Numbered from the stretch's first letter, positions 17,287 through 28,491 are shown. The stretch is DNA of 64,000 nucleotides from Pseudomonas sp. ML96 (GCF_000761545.1 NZ_JPMY01000010.1:186001-250000), one strand, 5' to 3'. Program-made: numbers and translations. The notes: generated by a model not told the origin, from the letters alone.

Positions 17287-17463
17287 ATGTACATCTACCG
17301 ACTGGTACTGATCCTGGTGGTGGGCATCTACCTGTTCTCCCCCGCCATCATGGACTGGTGGATCGACCCCGATGGCGCCTGGTACAGGCCCTACCTGCTG
17401 TGGCTGATCCTCATCGTCGTCACCCTGATACTGCAGAGCCAGCGCGATGCCGACGAGCTTTGA
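17287..17463 (+). CDS. cbrX: CbrX-like small membrane protein
   Basis: A 58-residue protein with two hydrophobic helices (about residues 4-22 and 37-52) separated by a tryptophan-rich loop (DWWIDPDGAW). It is encoded directly before cbrA and overlaps it by 17 bases in another frame. Pseudomonads conserve a gene of this size here, described as cbrX, and link its translation to that of cbrA. The overlap seen here fits such coupling. No enzymatic function is suggested by the sequence. Confidence 0.8.
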   Translation: MYIYRLVLILVVGIYLFSPAIMDWWIDPDGAWYRPYLLWLILIVVTLILQSQRDADEL

Positions 17464-20401
17464 TCTCAGCCAGCTGATCCTGATCAGCTGCGCCTACCTA
17501 CTGTTGCTGTTCGGCGTGGCCTGGGTCAGCGAGAAGGGCCTGATCCCGCGTTGGGTGATCCGCCATCCGCTGACCTACACCCTGTCGCTCGGTGTCTACG
17601 CCAGTGCCTGGGCCTTCTATGGCACGGTCGGCCTGGCCTACCAGTACGGCTTCGGCTTCCTTGCCAGTTACCTGGGGGTGACCGGCGCCTTCCTCCTGGC
17701 GCCGGTGCTGCTCTACCCGATCCTGCGTATCACCCGCACCTATCAGCTGTCGTCGCTGGCCGACCTGTTCGCCTTCCGCTTCCGCAGCACCTGGGCCGGC
17801 GTGCTCACCACACTGTTCATGCTGGTCGGCGTGCTGCCGCTGCTGGCCCTGCAGATCCAGGCGGTGGCCGACTCCATCGGCATCCTCACCCGCGAGCCGC
17901 TGCAGTACCGCTTCGCCCTCGGCTACTGTGCGCTGATCACCCTGTTCACCATCCTCTTTGGCGCCCGCCATATCGCCACCCGCGAGAAGCACGAGGGCCT
18001 GGTGTTCGCCATCGCCTTCGAGTCGGTGGTCAAGCTGCTGGCCCTCGGCGGCATCGGCCTGTACGCCCTGTACCAGGTGTTCGGCGGCCCCAGCGAACTG
18101 GAGCAGTGGCTGCTGCAGAACCAGCACGCGCTGAACGAGCTGCACACGCCGCTGCAGGAAGGCCCCTGGCGCACCCTGCTGCTGGTGTTCTTCGCCTCGG
18201 CCATCGTCATGCCGCACATGTACCACATGACCTTCACCGAGAACCTCAACCCGCGCGCCATCGTCAGCGCCAGCTGGGGCCTGCCGCTACTCCTGCTGTT
18301 GATGAGCCTGTCGGTGCCGCTGATCCTCTGGGCCAGCCTGAAGATCGGCGCCACCACCAACCCGGAATACTTCACCCTGGGCCTGGGCCTGGCCATGGGC
18401 AATCGCGAGCTGGCGCTGCTGGCCTATGTCGGCGGCCTGTCGGCGTCTAGCGGACTGATCATCGTCAGCACCCTGGCACTGTCCGGCATGGCCCTCAACC
18501 ACCTGGTGCTGCCGCTCTATCAACCTCCCGCGGAAGGCAATATCTACCGCTGGCTGAAGTGGACCCGCCGCGGCCTGATCCTCGCCATCATCGCCGCCGC
18601 CTACGGCTTCTACCTGCTGCTCGGCGCCGAGCAGGACCTGGCCAACCTCGGCATCGTCGCCTTCGTCGCCACCCTGCAGTTCCTCCCCGGCGTGCTCTCG
18701 GTGCTGTACTGGCCCACCGCCAACCACCGCGGCTTCATCGCCGGTCTGCTCGCCGGCATCGCGGTCTGGGCGCTGAGCATGCTGGTACCGCTGGTCAGCA
18801 ACCTGCAGGGCGTGCACCTGCCATGGTTCGACATCGTCTACGTGCTCGACGAGAACAGCTGGCACCTGGCCGCCGTCGGCTCGCTGGCGGCCAACGTACT
18901 GGTGTTCACCCTGGTCTCGCTGTTCACCGAAGCCAGCGACGAAGAGAAGAGCGCGGCCGAGGCCTGCACCGTGGACAACGTACGCCGTCCGCAGCGCCGC
19001 GAGCTGCTGGCCGGCTCGCCGCAGGAGTTCGCTGCAGAGCTGGCCAAGCCGCTCGGCGCGGTCACCGCACAGAAGGAAGTGGAACGCGCCCTGCGCGATC
19101 TGCACCTGCCGTTCGACGAGCGCCGTCCCTATGCCCTGCGCCGTCTGCGCGACCGCCTCGAGGCCAACCTCTCAGGCCTGATGGGCCCCAGCGTGGCGCA
19201 GGACATCGTCGAGACCTTCCTGCCCTACAAGTCCGGCAGCGCGGCCTATGTCAGCGAGGACATCCACTTCATCGAGAGCCGCCTGGAGGACTACCAGTCG
19301 CGCCTCACTGGCCTGGCCGCCGAGCTCGACGCCCTGCGCCGTTTCCACCGCCAGACCCTGCAGGAGCTGCCGATGGGCGTGTGCTCCCTGGCCAAGGACC
19401 AGGAAGTACTGATGTGGAACCGCGCCATGGAAGAGCTCACCGGCATCAGCGCGCAGCGCGTGGTCGGCTCGCGCCTGCAGAGCATCGAGGAACCCTGGCA
19501 TAGCCTGTTGCAGGAGTTCATCGCCCAGGACGGCGAGCACCTGCACAAACAGCATCTGCAGCTGGATGGCGAAGTGCGCTGGCTCAACCTGCACAAGGCC
19601 GCCATCGAGGAGCCGCTGGCCCCGGGTAACAGTGGCCTGGTGTTACTGGTCGAGGACGTTACCGAGACTCGCGTGCTGGAAGACCAACTGGTGCACTCCG
19701 AGCGCCTGGCCAGCATCGGCCGCCTGGCCGCCGGGGTAGCCCACGAGATCGGCAACCCGGTCACCGGCATTGCCTGCCTGGCGCAGAACCTGCGCGAAGA
19801 GCGCGAGGGCGACGAAGAGGTCGACGAGATCAGCAACCAGATTCTCGACCAGACCAAGCGCATCTCGCGCATCGTCCAGTCGCTGATGAACTTCGCCCAT
19901 GCCGGCCAGCAGGAACGCGCCGAATATCCGGTGAGCCTGGCCGACGTGGCGCAGGACGCCATCGGCCTGCTGTCGTTGAACCGCAACAGCACCGAGGTGC
20001 AGTTCTTCAACCTGTGCGATCCGGAACACCTGGCCAAGGGCGACCCCCAGCGCCTGGCCCAGGTACTGATCAACCTGCTGTCGAACGCGCGCGATGCCTC
20101 GCCGGTCGGCGGCGCCATCCGCGTGCGCAGCGAAATGGCGGAACACAGCGTCGAACTGATAGTCGAGGATGAAGGCACAGGCATACCGCAGGCGATCATG
20201 GACCGCCTGTTCGAACCCTTCTTCACCACCAAGGACCCGGGCAAAGGCACCGGTTTGGGGCTCGCACTGGTCTATTCGATCGTGGAAGAGCATTATGGAC
20301 AGATCACCATCGACAGCCCGGCCGATCCGGAACGCCAACGCGGGACCCGATTCCGCGTTACTCTGCCGCGCTATGTCGAAGCGACGTCCGTAGCGACCTG
20401 A
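17447..20401 (+). CDS. cbrA: CbrA, sensor kinase with transporter-like domain
   Basis: A 984-residue hybrid of a sodium/solute-symporter-like membrane domain (about residues 1-495, ~13 hydrophobic helices) and a cytoplasmic histidine kinase. Between them are a STAC-like linker and a PAS domain (around 635-745, LQELPMGVCSLAKDQEVLMWNRAMEELTG). The phosphorylated histidine is His766 in GVAHEIGNPVTG; N box NLLSNARDA and G boxes DEGTGIP and GKGTGLGLALV follow. With CbrB it controls use of amino acids and other carbon sources and drives crcZ. The signal and any transport activity are not evident from sequence. The start overlaps cbrX by 17 bases. Confidence 0.97.
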   Translation: MPTSFDLSQLILISCAYLLLLFGVAWVSEKGLIPRWVIRHPLTYTLSLGVYASAWAFYGTVGLAYQYGFGFLASYLGVTGAFLLAPVLLYPILRITRTYQLSSLADLFAFRFRSTWAGVLTTLFMLVGVLPLLALQIQAVADSIGILTREPLQYRFALGYCALITLFTILFGARHIATREKHEGLVFAIAFESVVKLLALGGIGLYALYQVFGGPSELEQWLLQNQHALNELHTPLQEGPWRTLLLVFFASAIVMPHMYHMTFTENLNPRAIVSASWGLPLLLLLMSLSVPLILWASLKIGATTNPEYFTLGLGLAMGNRELALLAYVGGLSASSGLIIVSTLALSGMALNHLVLPLYQPPAEGNIYRWLKWTRRGLILAIIAAAYGFYLLLGAEQDLANLGIVAFVATLQFLPGVLSVLYWPTANHRGFIAGLLAGIAVWALSMLVPLVSNLQGVHLPWFDIVYVLDENSWHLAAVGSLAANVLVFTLVSLFTEASDEEKSAAEACTVDNVRRPQRRELLAGSPQEFAAELAKPLGAVTAQKEVERALRDLHLPFDERRPYALRRLRDRLEANLSGLMGPSVAQDIVETFLPYKSGSAAYVSEDIHFIESRLEDYQSRLTGLAAELDALRRFHRQTLQELPMGVCSLAKDQEVLMWNRAMEELTGISAQRVVGSRLQSIEEPWHSLLQEFIAQDGEHLHKQHLQLDGEVRWLNLHKAAIEEPLAPGNSGLVLLVEDVTETRVLEDQLVHSERLASIGRLAAGVAHEIGNPVTGIACLAQNLREEREGDEEVDEISNQILDQTKRISRIVQSLMNFAHAGQQERAEYPVSLADVAQDAIGLLSLNRNSTEVQFFNLCDPEHLAKGDPQRLAQVLINLLSNARDASPVGGAIRVRSEMAEHSVELIVEDEGTGIPQAIMDRLFEPFFTTKDPGKGTGLGLALVYSIVEEHYGQITIDSPADPERQRGTRFRVTLPRYVEATSVAT

Positions 20402-20456
20402 GTAGTGACCTAGAACCGCCCCAGGGGCAGGTTCGGAGACCGTCGAGAGAGAATCA

Positions 20457-21872
<1,416 letters not shown>

Positions 21873-21918
21873 AACGAGGCGGCGGGGTGACACTCGCACG
21901 CAAGGCGAGTTCCCCCAC

Positions 21919-21947
21919 TGTTACCTCCAGACAAACATCGCGTAACA
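21919..21947. promoter_or_regulatory. Candidate CbrB enhancer site for crcZ
   Basis: The inverted repeat TGTTAC (21919-21924) and GTAACA (21942-21947) lies about 100 bases upstream of the crcZ -24 element, a normal enhancer distance. TGTTAC half-sites are known CbrB targets in Pseudomonas; the 17-base gap seen here is what the sequence shows. Confidence 0.65.
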
Positions 21948-21984
21948 AAGCCGGGTTCATCGGTAACGAGAACCCGGCTTTTTT
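21948..21984 (+). terminator. Intrinsic terminator after cbrB
   Basis: The stem AAGCCGGGTTC / GAACCCGGCTT is followed by six T bases. It separates cbrB from crcZ. Confidence 0.88.
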
Positions 21985-22043
21985 CTGCCCGCAAGCAATG
22001 CACGAAAACGCTAAACCATTGAAAACAAAGGAATCATAAAAAC

Positions 22044-22059
22044 TGGCACGGGTTCTGCT
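22044..22059 (+). promoter_or_regulatory. Sigma-54 promoter of crcZ
   Basis: TGGCACGGGTTCTGCT matches the -24/-12 consensus except for C in place of T in the -12 TTGC. GG and GC are exactly 10 bases apart. Predicted transcription start is 22069-22070. Confidence 0.88.
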
Positions 22060-22068
22060 TTATCTCTG

Positions 22069-22416
22069 GCACAACAACAATAAGAACGCTTGACCTCAAC
22101 AATAAAAACAATACAGAACGACTCCAGCACAACAAAAACAACAACGCGGAGGCGCAGCTAACTGATTCTTTTGGAGAGGATTTGCCTTTGGGGTTCGCCC
22201 CACGACCAGGCCGAGAACAATAAAAACTGCACTAAAGCAGTGCCTGCACTGGTTGGATCACGGAATGATCTTGGCAGCATCAGCATCCAAAGCAATCCGT
22301 TTGCTACTGGTACCCGGTTTGGGATACCTAAAACGGGCCTACAACAAGAACAACAGGCCCGCTATAACAATAAAAACAAAGCACGCACCAATTTGGGGGG
22401 GAGCTTCGGCTCCCCC
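22069..22416 (+). ncRNA. crcZ: CrcZ, Hfq/Crc-titrating small RNA
   Basis: A ~348-base non-coding RNA between cbrB and pcnB, in the conserved location. Its 5' end GCACAACAACAATAAGAACG resembles known CrcZ starts. Six A-rich CA motifs of the AANAANAA kind occur near 22072-22086, 22098-22112, 22131-22145, 22215-22227, 22342-22355 and 22365-22380. In pseudomonads these bind Hfq with Crc and so free catabolic mRNAs from repression when CbrAB is active. The 3' end is placed at the UUCG-capped hairpin GGGGGAGC-TTCG-GCTCCCCC (22397-22416). Unusually, no U-tract follows it, so the true 3' end is uncertain. Confidence 0.92.
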
Positions 22417-22544
22417 AGTAGCTTCAGTCCCCTCGTCATCCCCAGCCTGCCTTTACCATCCTTCCTGCTCCCGATGCTAGAATCCGCGCCAATCGTGCGG
22501 TTACCGGTATTTCCGGCCGCTTATCCCTGCAAACAGTGCCTCCC

Positions 22545-23960
22545 ATGCTGAAAAAGCTGTTCAAGTCCCTCCGTTCGCCGCTTTCGCTCAAGCGCCAAGC
22601 TCGTCATCGCAGCACGCCGGAAGTGCTCGGCCCGCGCCAGCACTCGCTGCAACGCGGCCAGTTCAGCCGCAACGCGGTGGGCGTGGTCGACCGCCTGCAG
22701 AAGGCTGGCTACCAGGCCTACCTGGTCGGCGGTTGCGTCCGTGACCTGCTGATCGGCGTGCAGCCCAAGGACTTCGACGTGGCTACCAGTGCCACCCCCG
22801 AGCAGGTCCGCGCCGAGTTCCGCAATGCTCGGGTGATCGGCCGCCGCTTCAAGCTGGCCCACGTGCACTTCGGCCGCGAGATCATCGAGGTCGCCACTTT
22901 CCGCAGCAACCACCCGCAGGGCGACGACGAGGAAGACAGCCACCTGTCCTCGCGCAACGAGAGCGGGCGCATCCTGCGCGACAACGTCTATGGCACCCAG
23001 GAGAGCGACGCCCAGCGCCGCGACTTCACCATCAATGCCCTGTACTTCGATATCAGTGGCGAGCGCGTGCTGGACTACGCGCATGGCGTGCACGACATCC
23101 GCAACCGCCTGATCCGCCTGATCGGCGATCCCGAGCAGCGCTACCTGGAAGACCCGGTGCGCATGCTCCGTGCCGTGCGTTTCGCCGCCAAGCTGGACTT
23201 CGAGATCGAGAAGCACAGCGCCGCGCCGATCCGCCGTCTGGCGCCGATGCTGCGCGACATCCCCGCCGCCCGCCTGTTCGAGGAAGTGCTCAAGCTGTTC
23301 CTCTCCGGCTACGCCGAACGCACCTTCGAGCTGCTGGTCGAGTACGACCTGTTCGCCCCGCTGTTCCCGGCCAGTGCCAAGGCGCTGGAACGTGATCCCG
23401 ACTACACCGGTGACCTGATCCGTCAGGCCCTGGCCAACACCGACGAGCGCATCGCCCTGGGCAAGCCGGTGACTCCAGCCTTCCTCTTCGCCGCCCTGCT
23501 CTGGCCAGCCATTCCAGCTCGCGCGGCGCAGCTGCAGGCGCGCGGCATGCCGCCGATCCCGGCCATGCAGGAAGCGGCGCACGACCTGATCGTCGAGCAG
23601 TGCAAGCGCATCGCCATTCCCAAGCGCTTCACCATCCCGATCCGCGAGATCTGGGACATGCAGGAACGCCTGCCACGCCGCAGTGGCAAGCGTGCCGACC
23701 TGCTGCTGGAGAACCCGCGTTTCCGCGCTGGCTACGACTTCCTGCTGCTGCGCGAAGACGCCGGCGAGCAGACCGACGGCCTCGGCGACTGGTGGACCGA
23801 CTACCAGGACGCCACCGATAGCGAGCGCCGCAGCATGATCCGCGACCTCGGCAATCGCCAGGAAGAAGACGGCGAAGGCAGTGCGCCTGCACGCAAGCGT
23901 CGTCGCGGTGGGCGCAATCGCCGTCGCGGCCCGCGTAGCGACGCCCCCGCCAGCGAATAA
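22545..23960 (+). CDS. pcnB: Poly(A) polymerase I
   Basis: A 471-residue class II nucleotidyltransferase that adds A tails to RNA 3' ends and so marks RNA for decay. The catalytic signature LVGGCVRDLLIGVQPKDFDVATSA lies near residues 58-81, and the third acidic region RRDFTINALYFD near 160. RNA- and head-binding text EDPVRMLRAVRFAAKL follows. The C-terminus is a basic tail (RKRRRGGRNRRRGPR) typical of PcnB. ATG at 22545 was preferred to GTG at 22536. A possible -10 (TAGAAT, 22478-22483) lies after CrcZ. Its stop overlaps the folK start (TAATG). Confidence 0.95.
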   Translation: MLKKLFKSLRSPLSLKRQARHRSTPEVLGPRQHSLQRGQFSRNAVGVVDRLQKAGYQAYLVGGCVRDLLIGVQPKDFDVATSATPEQVRAEFRNARVIGRRFKLAHVHFGREIIEVATFRSNHPQGDDEEDSHLSSRNESGRILRDNVYGTQESDAQRRDFTINALYFDISGERVLDYAHGVHDIRNRLIRLIGDPEQRYLEDPVRMLRAVRFAAKLDFEIEKHSAAPIRRLAPMLRDIPAARLFEEVLKLFLSGYAERTFELLVEYDLFAPLFPASAKALERDPDYTGDLIRQALANTDERIALGKPVTPAFLFAALLWPAIPARAAQLQARGMPPIPAMQEAAHDLIVEQCKRIAIPKRFTIPIREIWDMQERLPRRSGKRADLLLENPRFRAGYDFLLLREDAGEQTDGLGDWWTDYQDATDSERRSMIRDLGNRQEEDGEGSAPARKRRRGGRNRRRGPRSDAPASE

Positions 23961-24448
23961 TGGAAAGGGTCTACATCGGTCTCGGCAGCAACCTGGCCGA
24001 GCCGCGCCAGCAGCTCGAGGCGGCACTTGCCGCCATCGCCGCGCTGCCCAGCAGCCAGCTGGCCGCTACCTCCTCCCTGTATGCCAGCGACCCGCTGGGC
24101 CCACCCGACCAGCCCCGCTACGTCAACGCCGTGGCGGCCCTGGACACCGAGCTTGCGCCGCTGCAGCTACTCGATGCCCTGCAGCGCATCGAGCTGGAAC
24201 AGGGCCGCGTGCGCAAGGCCGAGCGCTGGGGCCCACGCACGCTTGACCTGGACATCCTACTGTTCGGCGACCGCCTGCTCAGCGAGGAACGCCTGACGGT
24301 GCCGCACTACCATATGCACGCCCGCGCCTTCGTGCTGTATCCGCTGGCGGAGATCGCTCCCGCAGATCTGCAACTGGCCGACGGGCGCAACCTGCCTGCG
24401 CTGCTCGCAGTCTGCCCCTACCTCGGGCTGGAGCGCCTGCCGCGCTGA
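23960..24448 (+). CDS. folK: HPPK, 6-hydroxymethyl-dihydropterin pyrophosphokinase
   Basis: A 162-residue enzyme that moves pyrophosphate from ATP to 6-hydroxymethyl-7,8-dihydropterin, the step before FolP in folate synthesis. Typical elements are the YIGLGSNL start, YASDPLGPPDQPRYVNAV, and the signature RWGPRTLDLDILLFGD that binds ATP and two magnesium ions. It overlaps pcnB by one base. folP lies 26 kb away in this window. Confidence 0.96.
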   Translation: MERVYIGLGSNLAEPRQQLEAALAAIAALPSSQLAATSSLYASDPLGPPDQPRYVNAVAALDTELAPLQLLDALQRIELEQGRVRKAERWGPRTLDLDILLFGDRLLSEERLTVPHYHMHARAFVLYPLAEIAPADLQLADGRNLPALLAVCPYLGLERLPR

Positions 24449-24462
24449 TTCGCGGACTGCCG

Positions 24463-24526
24463 GTAACGCCGTAACAGCGCGGTAACACCCGTGATTGACT
24501 TCACGCCCCCCCATCTGGACTATAGG
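24463..24526 (+). promoter_or_regulatory. panB promoter region with GTAAC repeats
   Basis: Three GTAAC elements (24463, 24471, 24482) precede a sigma-70-like promoter with TTGACT at 24495-24500 and GACTAT at 24518-24523 (17-base spacer). The GTAACA sequence equals the CbrB half-site, but here the copies are direct, not inverted. Confidence 0.45.
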
Positions 24527-24624
24527 CGTCCCGTTGCCCCGAGGCGGTGCAGAGAGCGCCGCCCAAGAGGCCGAGAGCAGGCGCCACAAGCGCCGGAATC
24601 CGGCCCGCTGATGAGGAATCTCCC

Positions 24625-25425
24625 ATGCCTGATGTAACCGTAAGCACCCTGCTGGGCCTGAAGCAAAAGGGCGAGAAGATCGCCATGCTGACCGCCTATG
24701 ACGCCACCTTCGCCCAGGCAGCCTGCCAGGCCGGCGTGGAAGTGCTGCTGGTAGGAGACTCCCTGGGCATGGTCCTGCAGGGCCACGACAGCACTCTGCC
24801 GGTGTCGCTGGCCGACATGGCCTATCACACCGCCGCCGTGAAACGCGGCAACCAGGGCGCGCTGATCCTCGCCGATCTGCCGTTCATGGCCTACGCCACC
24901 CTCGAACAGACCTTCGCCAGCGCCGCCACCCTGATGCAGGCCGGCGCCCATATGATCAAGCTGGAAGGTGCCGCCTGGCTGGCCGAGCCGATCCGCCAGC
25001 TGGCCGAGCGCGGCGTGCCGGTGTGCGCCCACCTGGGCCTGACCCCACAGGCGGTCAATGTCTTCGGTGGCTACAAGGTACAAGGCCGTGGCGATGCTGC
25101 CGCGCGCCAGCTGCGCGCCGATGCCATGGCCCTGGAGCAGGCCGGCGCCGCCATGCTGCTGCTCGAATGCGTGCCCAGCGAGCTGGCCGCCGAGATCAGC
25201 CAGTCGGTGAAGATCCCGGTGATCGGCATCGGCGCCGGCCCGGCCACCGACGGCCAGGTGCTGGTGATGCACGACATGCTCGGCCTTTCCCTGACTGGCC
25301 GCGCGCCGAAGTTCGTGAAGAATTTCATGGAAGGCCAGCTGAACATCCAGGCGGCCTTCGCCGCCTACGTGAGTGCGGTGAAAGACGTCAGCTTCCCCGC
25401 CGAGGAGCACGGTTTCTCCGCATGA
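24625..25425 (+). CDS. panB: Ketopantoate hydroxymethyltransferase
   Basis: A 266-residue TIM-barrel enzyme making ketopantoate from 2-oxoisovalerate and methylene-tetrahydrofolate, the first pantothenate step. Metal- and substrate-site segments are visible: [36 protein letters not shown] and the catalytic glutamate in [11 protein letters not shown], then [17 protein letters not shown] at 24625 follows GAGGA at the right distance. It is translationally coupled to panC by a 4-base ATGA overlap. Confidence 0.97.
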   Translation: MPDVTVSTLLGLKQKGEKIAMLTAYDATFAQAACQAGVEVLLVGDSLGMVLQGHDSTLPVSLADMAYHTAAVKRGNQGALILADLPFMAYATLEQTFASAATLMQAGAHMIKLEGAAWLAEPIRQLAERGVPVCAHLGLTPQAVNVFGGYKVQGRGDAAARQLRADAMALEQAGAAMLLLECVPSELAAEISQSVKIPVIGIGAGPATDGQVLVMHDMLGLSLTGRAPKFVKNFMEGQLNIQAAFAAYVSAVKDVSFPAEEHGFSA

Positions 25426-26270
25426 ATACCGTCAAGACCGTACTGGAATTGCGCGCCGCCGTGGCGCGCGCGCGCGGCGAGGGCAAGCGCATCGCCTTCG
25501 TGCCGACCATGGGCAACCTGCACGAGGGCCACGTCGCTCTGGTGGAGAAGGCCGGCCAGCGCGCTGACTTCGTGGTCGCCAGCATCTTCGTCAATCCGCT
25601 GCAGTTCGGCCCCAACGAAGACCTGGCCAAGTACCCGCGCACCCTGGTCGCCGACCAGGACAAGCTGGTTGCCGCCGGTTGCCACCTGCTGTTCCACCCG
25701 GACGTGGAAGAGATGTACCCGCATGGTCAGGCCGGGCAGACCCGCGTCAGCGTGCCCGGCGTCTCCGAGGGCCTGTGTGGCGCCAGCCGCCCCGGCCACT
25801 TCGAGGGCGTCGCCACGGTGGTCAACAAGCTGTTCAACATGGTCCAGCCGGACCTCGCCATCTTCGGCGAGAAGGACTTCCAGCAACTGGCGGTGATCCG
25901 CACCCTGGTCCGCGACCTGAACATGCCGATCCAGATCATCGGCGAGCCGACCGTGCGCGCCGACGACGGCCTGGCGCTGTCCTCGCGCAACGGCTACCTG
26001 AGCGAGGAACAGCGCGCCCAGGCCCCGGCCCTGTATCGCACCCTGCAGCAACTGGCCGAGGCTGTACGCGAGGGTGAGCGCAACTTCGTCCAGCTGGCCG
26101 AGACCGGCAAGGCCAGCCTGCTGAGCGCCGGCCTGCGCCCGGACTATCTGGAAGTCCGCGAAGCCCTGAGCCTGCGTCCGGCTACCGCCGAGGATCGCGA
26201 ACTGGTCATCCTGGCCGCGGCCTATCTCGGCACCACGCGCCTGATCGACAACCTCGCCTTCGCGCTGTAA
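25422..26270 (+). CDS. panC: Pantothenate synthetase
   Basis: A 282-residue enzyme joining pantoate and beta-alanine at the cost of ATP. The nucleotidyltransferase HIGH-like motif appears as MGNLHEGH (residues 28-35), followed by [21 protein letters not shown], and the KMSKS-like ALSSRNGYL. Its start is fixed by the ATGA overlap with panB. PanD, next gene, supplies the beta-alanine. Confidence 0.97.
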   Translation: MNTVKTVLELRAAVARARGEGKRIAFVPTMGNLHEGHVALVEKAGQRADFVVASIFVNPLQFGPNEDLAKYPRTLVADQDKLVAAGCHLLFHPDVEEMYPHGQAGQTRVSVPGVSEGLCGASRPGHFEGVATVVNKLFNMVQPDLAIFGEKDFQQLAVIRTLVRDLNMPIQIIGEPTVRADDGLALSSRNGYLSEEQRAQAPALYRTLQQLAEAVREGERNFVQLAETGKASLLSAGLRPDYLEVREALSLRPATAEDRELVILAAAYLGTTRLIDNLAFAL

Positions 26271-26341
26271 GCCCCGCCAATCTTGAAGCCCCCAGGGGCT
26301 TCGGGCACACTCTGCCGCCCATTTTCCCAGGAGCCTCCGCC

Positions 26342-26722
26342 ATGCACGCCATCATGCTCAAGGCCAAGCTGCACCGCGCCATCGTCACCCATGCGGTGCT
26401 CGACTACGAAGGCTCCTGCGCCATCGACGGCGAGTGGCTGGATCTGTCCGGCATCCGCGAATACGAGCAGATCCAGATCTACAACGTGGACAATGGCGAG
26501 CGCTTCACCACCTATGCCATCCGCGGCGAGGAGGGCTCGAAGATCATCTCGGTCAACGGCGCCGCCGCGCACAAGGCCGGCGTCGGCCACCGCGTGATCA
26601 TCTGTGCCTACGCCCACTACAGCGAAGCCGAGCTGGCCAACTTCCAGCCACGCGTGCTGTACATGGGCGCCGATGGCGAGCTGAGCCACACCAGCAACGC
26701 GATTCCGGTGCAGGTCGCCTGA
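26342..26722 (+). CDS. panD: Aspartate 1-decarboxylase
   Basis: A 126-residue pyruvoyl enzyme making beta-alanine from aspartate. The self-cleavage site is Gly24-Ser25 in DYEGSCAID, and Lys9 and Tyr58-region residues of the active site are in place ([19 protein letters not shown]). Cleavage produces the pyruvoyl group at Ser25. It lies 71 bases after panC and ahead of a terminator, completing panBCD. Confidence 0.97.
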   Translation: MHAIMLKAKLHRAIVTHAVLDYEGSCAIDGEWLDLSGIREYEQIQIYNVDNGERFTTYAIRGEEGSKIISVNGAAAHKAGVGHRVIICAYAHYSEAELANFQPRVLYMGADGELSHTSNAIPVQVA

Positions 26723-26746
26723 CCCAGGCCTGTACCGCTAAACTCC

Positions 26747-26771
26747 AAGCCCGGAACCCTCCGGGCTTTTT
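26747..26771 (+). terminator. Intrinsic terminator after panD
   Basis: The stem AAGCCCGGA / TCCGGGCTT with loop ACCC is followed by TTT. Confidence 0.85.
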
Positions 26772-26809
26772 AATGCCCGAAACGCCGTACAACAAGGAAA
26801 TCTCCGCCC

Positions 26810-28474
26810 ATGGCGTACTACCAGCATCCGCTCGACGTCACCACCCTGAAAGCCTGGCAGGACCTGCGCCAGCATCGCCAGGCCATGCAGGGCTTCAGCA
26901 TGCGCGAGGCCTTCGCCAGCAATGCGCAGCGCTTCGAGCACTTCTCCATGAGCACCAGCGGCATCTTCCTCGACTACTCGAAGAACCTGCTCAGCGAAGA
27001 AACCCGTGCTCTGCTGGTCGCCCTGGCGCGCGAAGCCGGCCTGCAGGATGCCATCGAGGCGCTGTTCAACGGCGAGCAGCTGAATGCCTCGGAGGGCCGC
27101 CCTGCCCTGCACACCGCGCTGCGTCGGCCGATCGGCGACTGCGTCAAGGTCAACGGCGTCAACGTGATGCCGGAAGTGCACCGCGTGCTCAACCAGATGA
27201 CCGACATCGTCGGCCGCATCCACAGCAACCAGTGGCGCGGCTACAGCGAGAAGACCATCACCGACGTGGTCAACATCGGCATCGGCGGCTCCTTCCTCGG
27301 CCCGCAGCTGGTCTCCGAGGCCCTGCTGCCGTTCACCCAGAACGGCGTGCGCTGCCACTACCTGGCCAATATCGACGGCAGCGAATTCCACGACGTGACG
27401 GCCAAGCTGAACGCCGAGACCACCCTGTTCATCGTCTCCAGCAAGTCGTTCGGCACCCTGGAAACCCTGAAGAACGCCCAGGCCGCGCGCTCCTGGTACC
27501 TGGCCCGTGGCGGCACCGAGGAGAAGCTGTACCGCCACTTCATCGCGGTCACCAGCAACAACAAAGCGGCCATCGAGTTCGGCATCCGCGAGAAGAACAT
27601 CTTCCCGATGTGGGACTGGGTCGGCGGGCGCTACTCGCTGTGGTCGGCCATCGGCCTGCCGATCGCCCTGGCCGTGGGCATGTCCAACTTCAAGGAGCTG
27701 CTGTCCGGCGCCTACAGCATGGACACCCACTTCCGCACCGCACCGTTCGAGAAGAACATGCCGGTGCTGCTGGCCCTGCTCGGCGTCTGGTACGGCAACT
27801 TCTGGGGTGCGCAGAGCCACGCGATCCTGCCCTACGACCACTACCTGCGGAACATCACCAAGCACCTGCAACAGCTGGACATGGAGTCCAACGGCAAGAG
27901 CGTGCGCCAGGACGGCAGCCCGGTGAGCACCGAGACCGGTCCGGTGATCTGGGGCGGCGTCGGCTGCAATGGCCAGCACGCCTACCATCAGCTGCTGCAC
28001 CAGGGCACCCCGCTGATTCCGGCGGACTTCATCGTGCCGGTGGTCAGCTACAACCCGGTGGCCGACCACCACCAGTGGCTGTACGCCAACTGCCTGTCGC
28101 AGAGCCAGGCACTGATGCTCGGCAAGTGCCGCCAGGAGGCCGAGGCGGAGCTGCGCGGCATGGGCCTGGGCGAAGACGAAGTGCAGCGCCTGGCGCCGCA
28201 CAAGGTCATCCCCGGCAACCGCCCGAGCAACACCCTGGTGCTCGAACGCATCAGCCCGCGCCGCCTCGGCGCGCTGGTGGCGATGTACGAGCACAAGGTG
28301 TTCGTGCAGAGCGTGATCTGGGGCATCAACGCCTTCGACCAGTGGGGTGTGGAGCTGGGCAAGGAGCTCGGCAAGGGCGTCTACCAGCGCCTGACCGGCT
28401 GGGACCAGCCGCCAGCCGAGGATGCCTCGACCCAGGGCCTGATCGACTTCTTCCGCGGCCGTCACCGCGGCTGA
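26810..28474 (+). CDS. pgi: Glucose-6-phosphate isomerase
   Basis: A 554-residue cytosolic enzyme interconverting glucose-6-P and fructose-6-P. In Pseudomonas, which lacks phosphofructokinase, it serves mainly gluconeogenesis and cycling through the Entner-Doudoroff route. Signatures are [14 protein letters not shown] (phosphate site), [11 protein letters not shown], the catalytic Glu in [13 protein letters not shown] and FGAQSH-like [12 protein letters not shown], and GVELGKELG near the C-terminus. A ribosome site AAGGAAA precedes the ATG. Confidence 0.97.
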   Translation: MAYYQHPLDVTTLKAWQDLRQHRQAMQGFSMREAFASNAQRFEHFSMSTSGIFLDYSKNLLSEETRALLVALAREAGLQDAIEALFNGEQLNASEGRPALHTALRRPIGDCVKVNGVNVMPEVHRVLNQMTDIVGRIHSNQWRGYSEKTITDVVNIGIGGSFLGPQLVSEALLPFTQNGVRCHYLANIDGSEFHDVTAKLNAETTLFIVSSKSFGTLETLKNAQAARSWYLARGGTEEKLYRHFIAVTSNNKAAIEFGIREKNIFPMWDWVGGRYSLWSAIGLPIALAVGMSNFKELLSGAYSMDTHFRTAPFEKNMPVLLALLGVWYGNFWGAQSHAILPYDHYLRNITKHLQQLDMESNGKSVRQDGSPVSTETGPVIWGGVGCNGQHAYHQLLHQGTPLIPADFIVPVVSYNPVADHHQWLYANCLSQSQALMLGKCRQEAEAELRGMGLGEDEVQRLAPHKVIPGNRPSNTLVLERISPRRLGALVAMYEHKVFVQSVIWGINAFDQWGVELGKELGKGVYQRLTGWDQPPAEDASTQGLIDFFRGRHRG

Positions 28475-28491
28475 GCCATCGGCGCTCCCCC

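Noticed and set aside
22072-22380. A-rich repeats downstream of cbrB as a CRISPR or simple-repeat array
   Set aside because: The units are short, irregular AANAANAA motifs without spacers and are explained by CrcZ.
26791-26800. AACAAGGAAA before pgi as an Hfq/Crc site
   Set aside because: It breaks the AANAANAA rule at one position and is more simply the ribosome-binding site.
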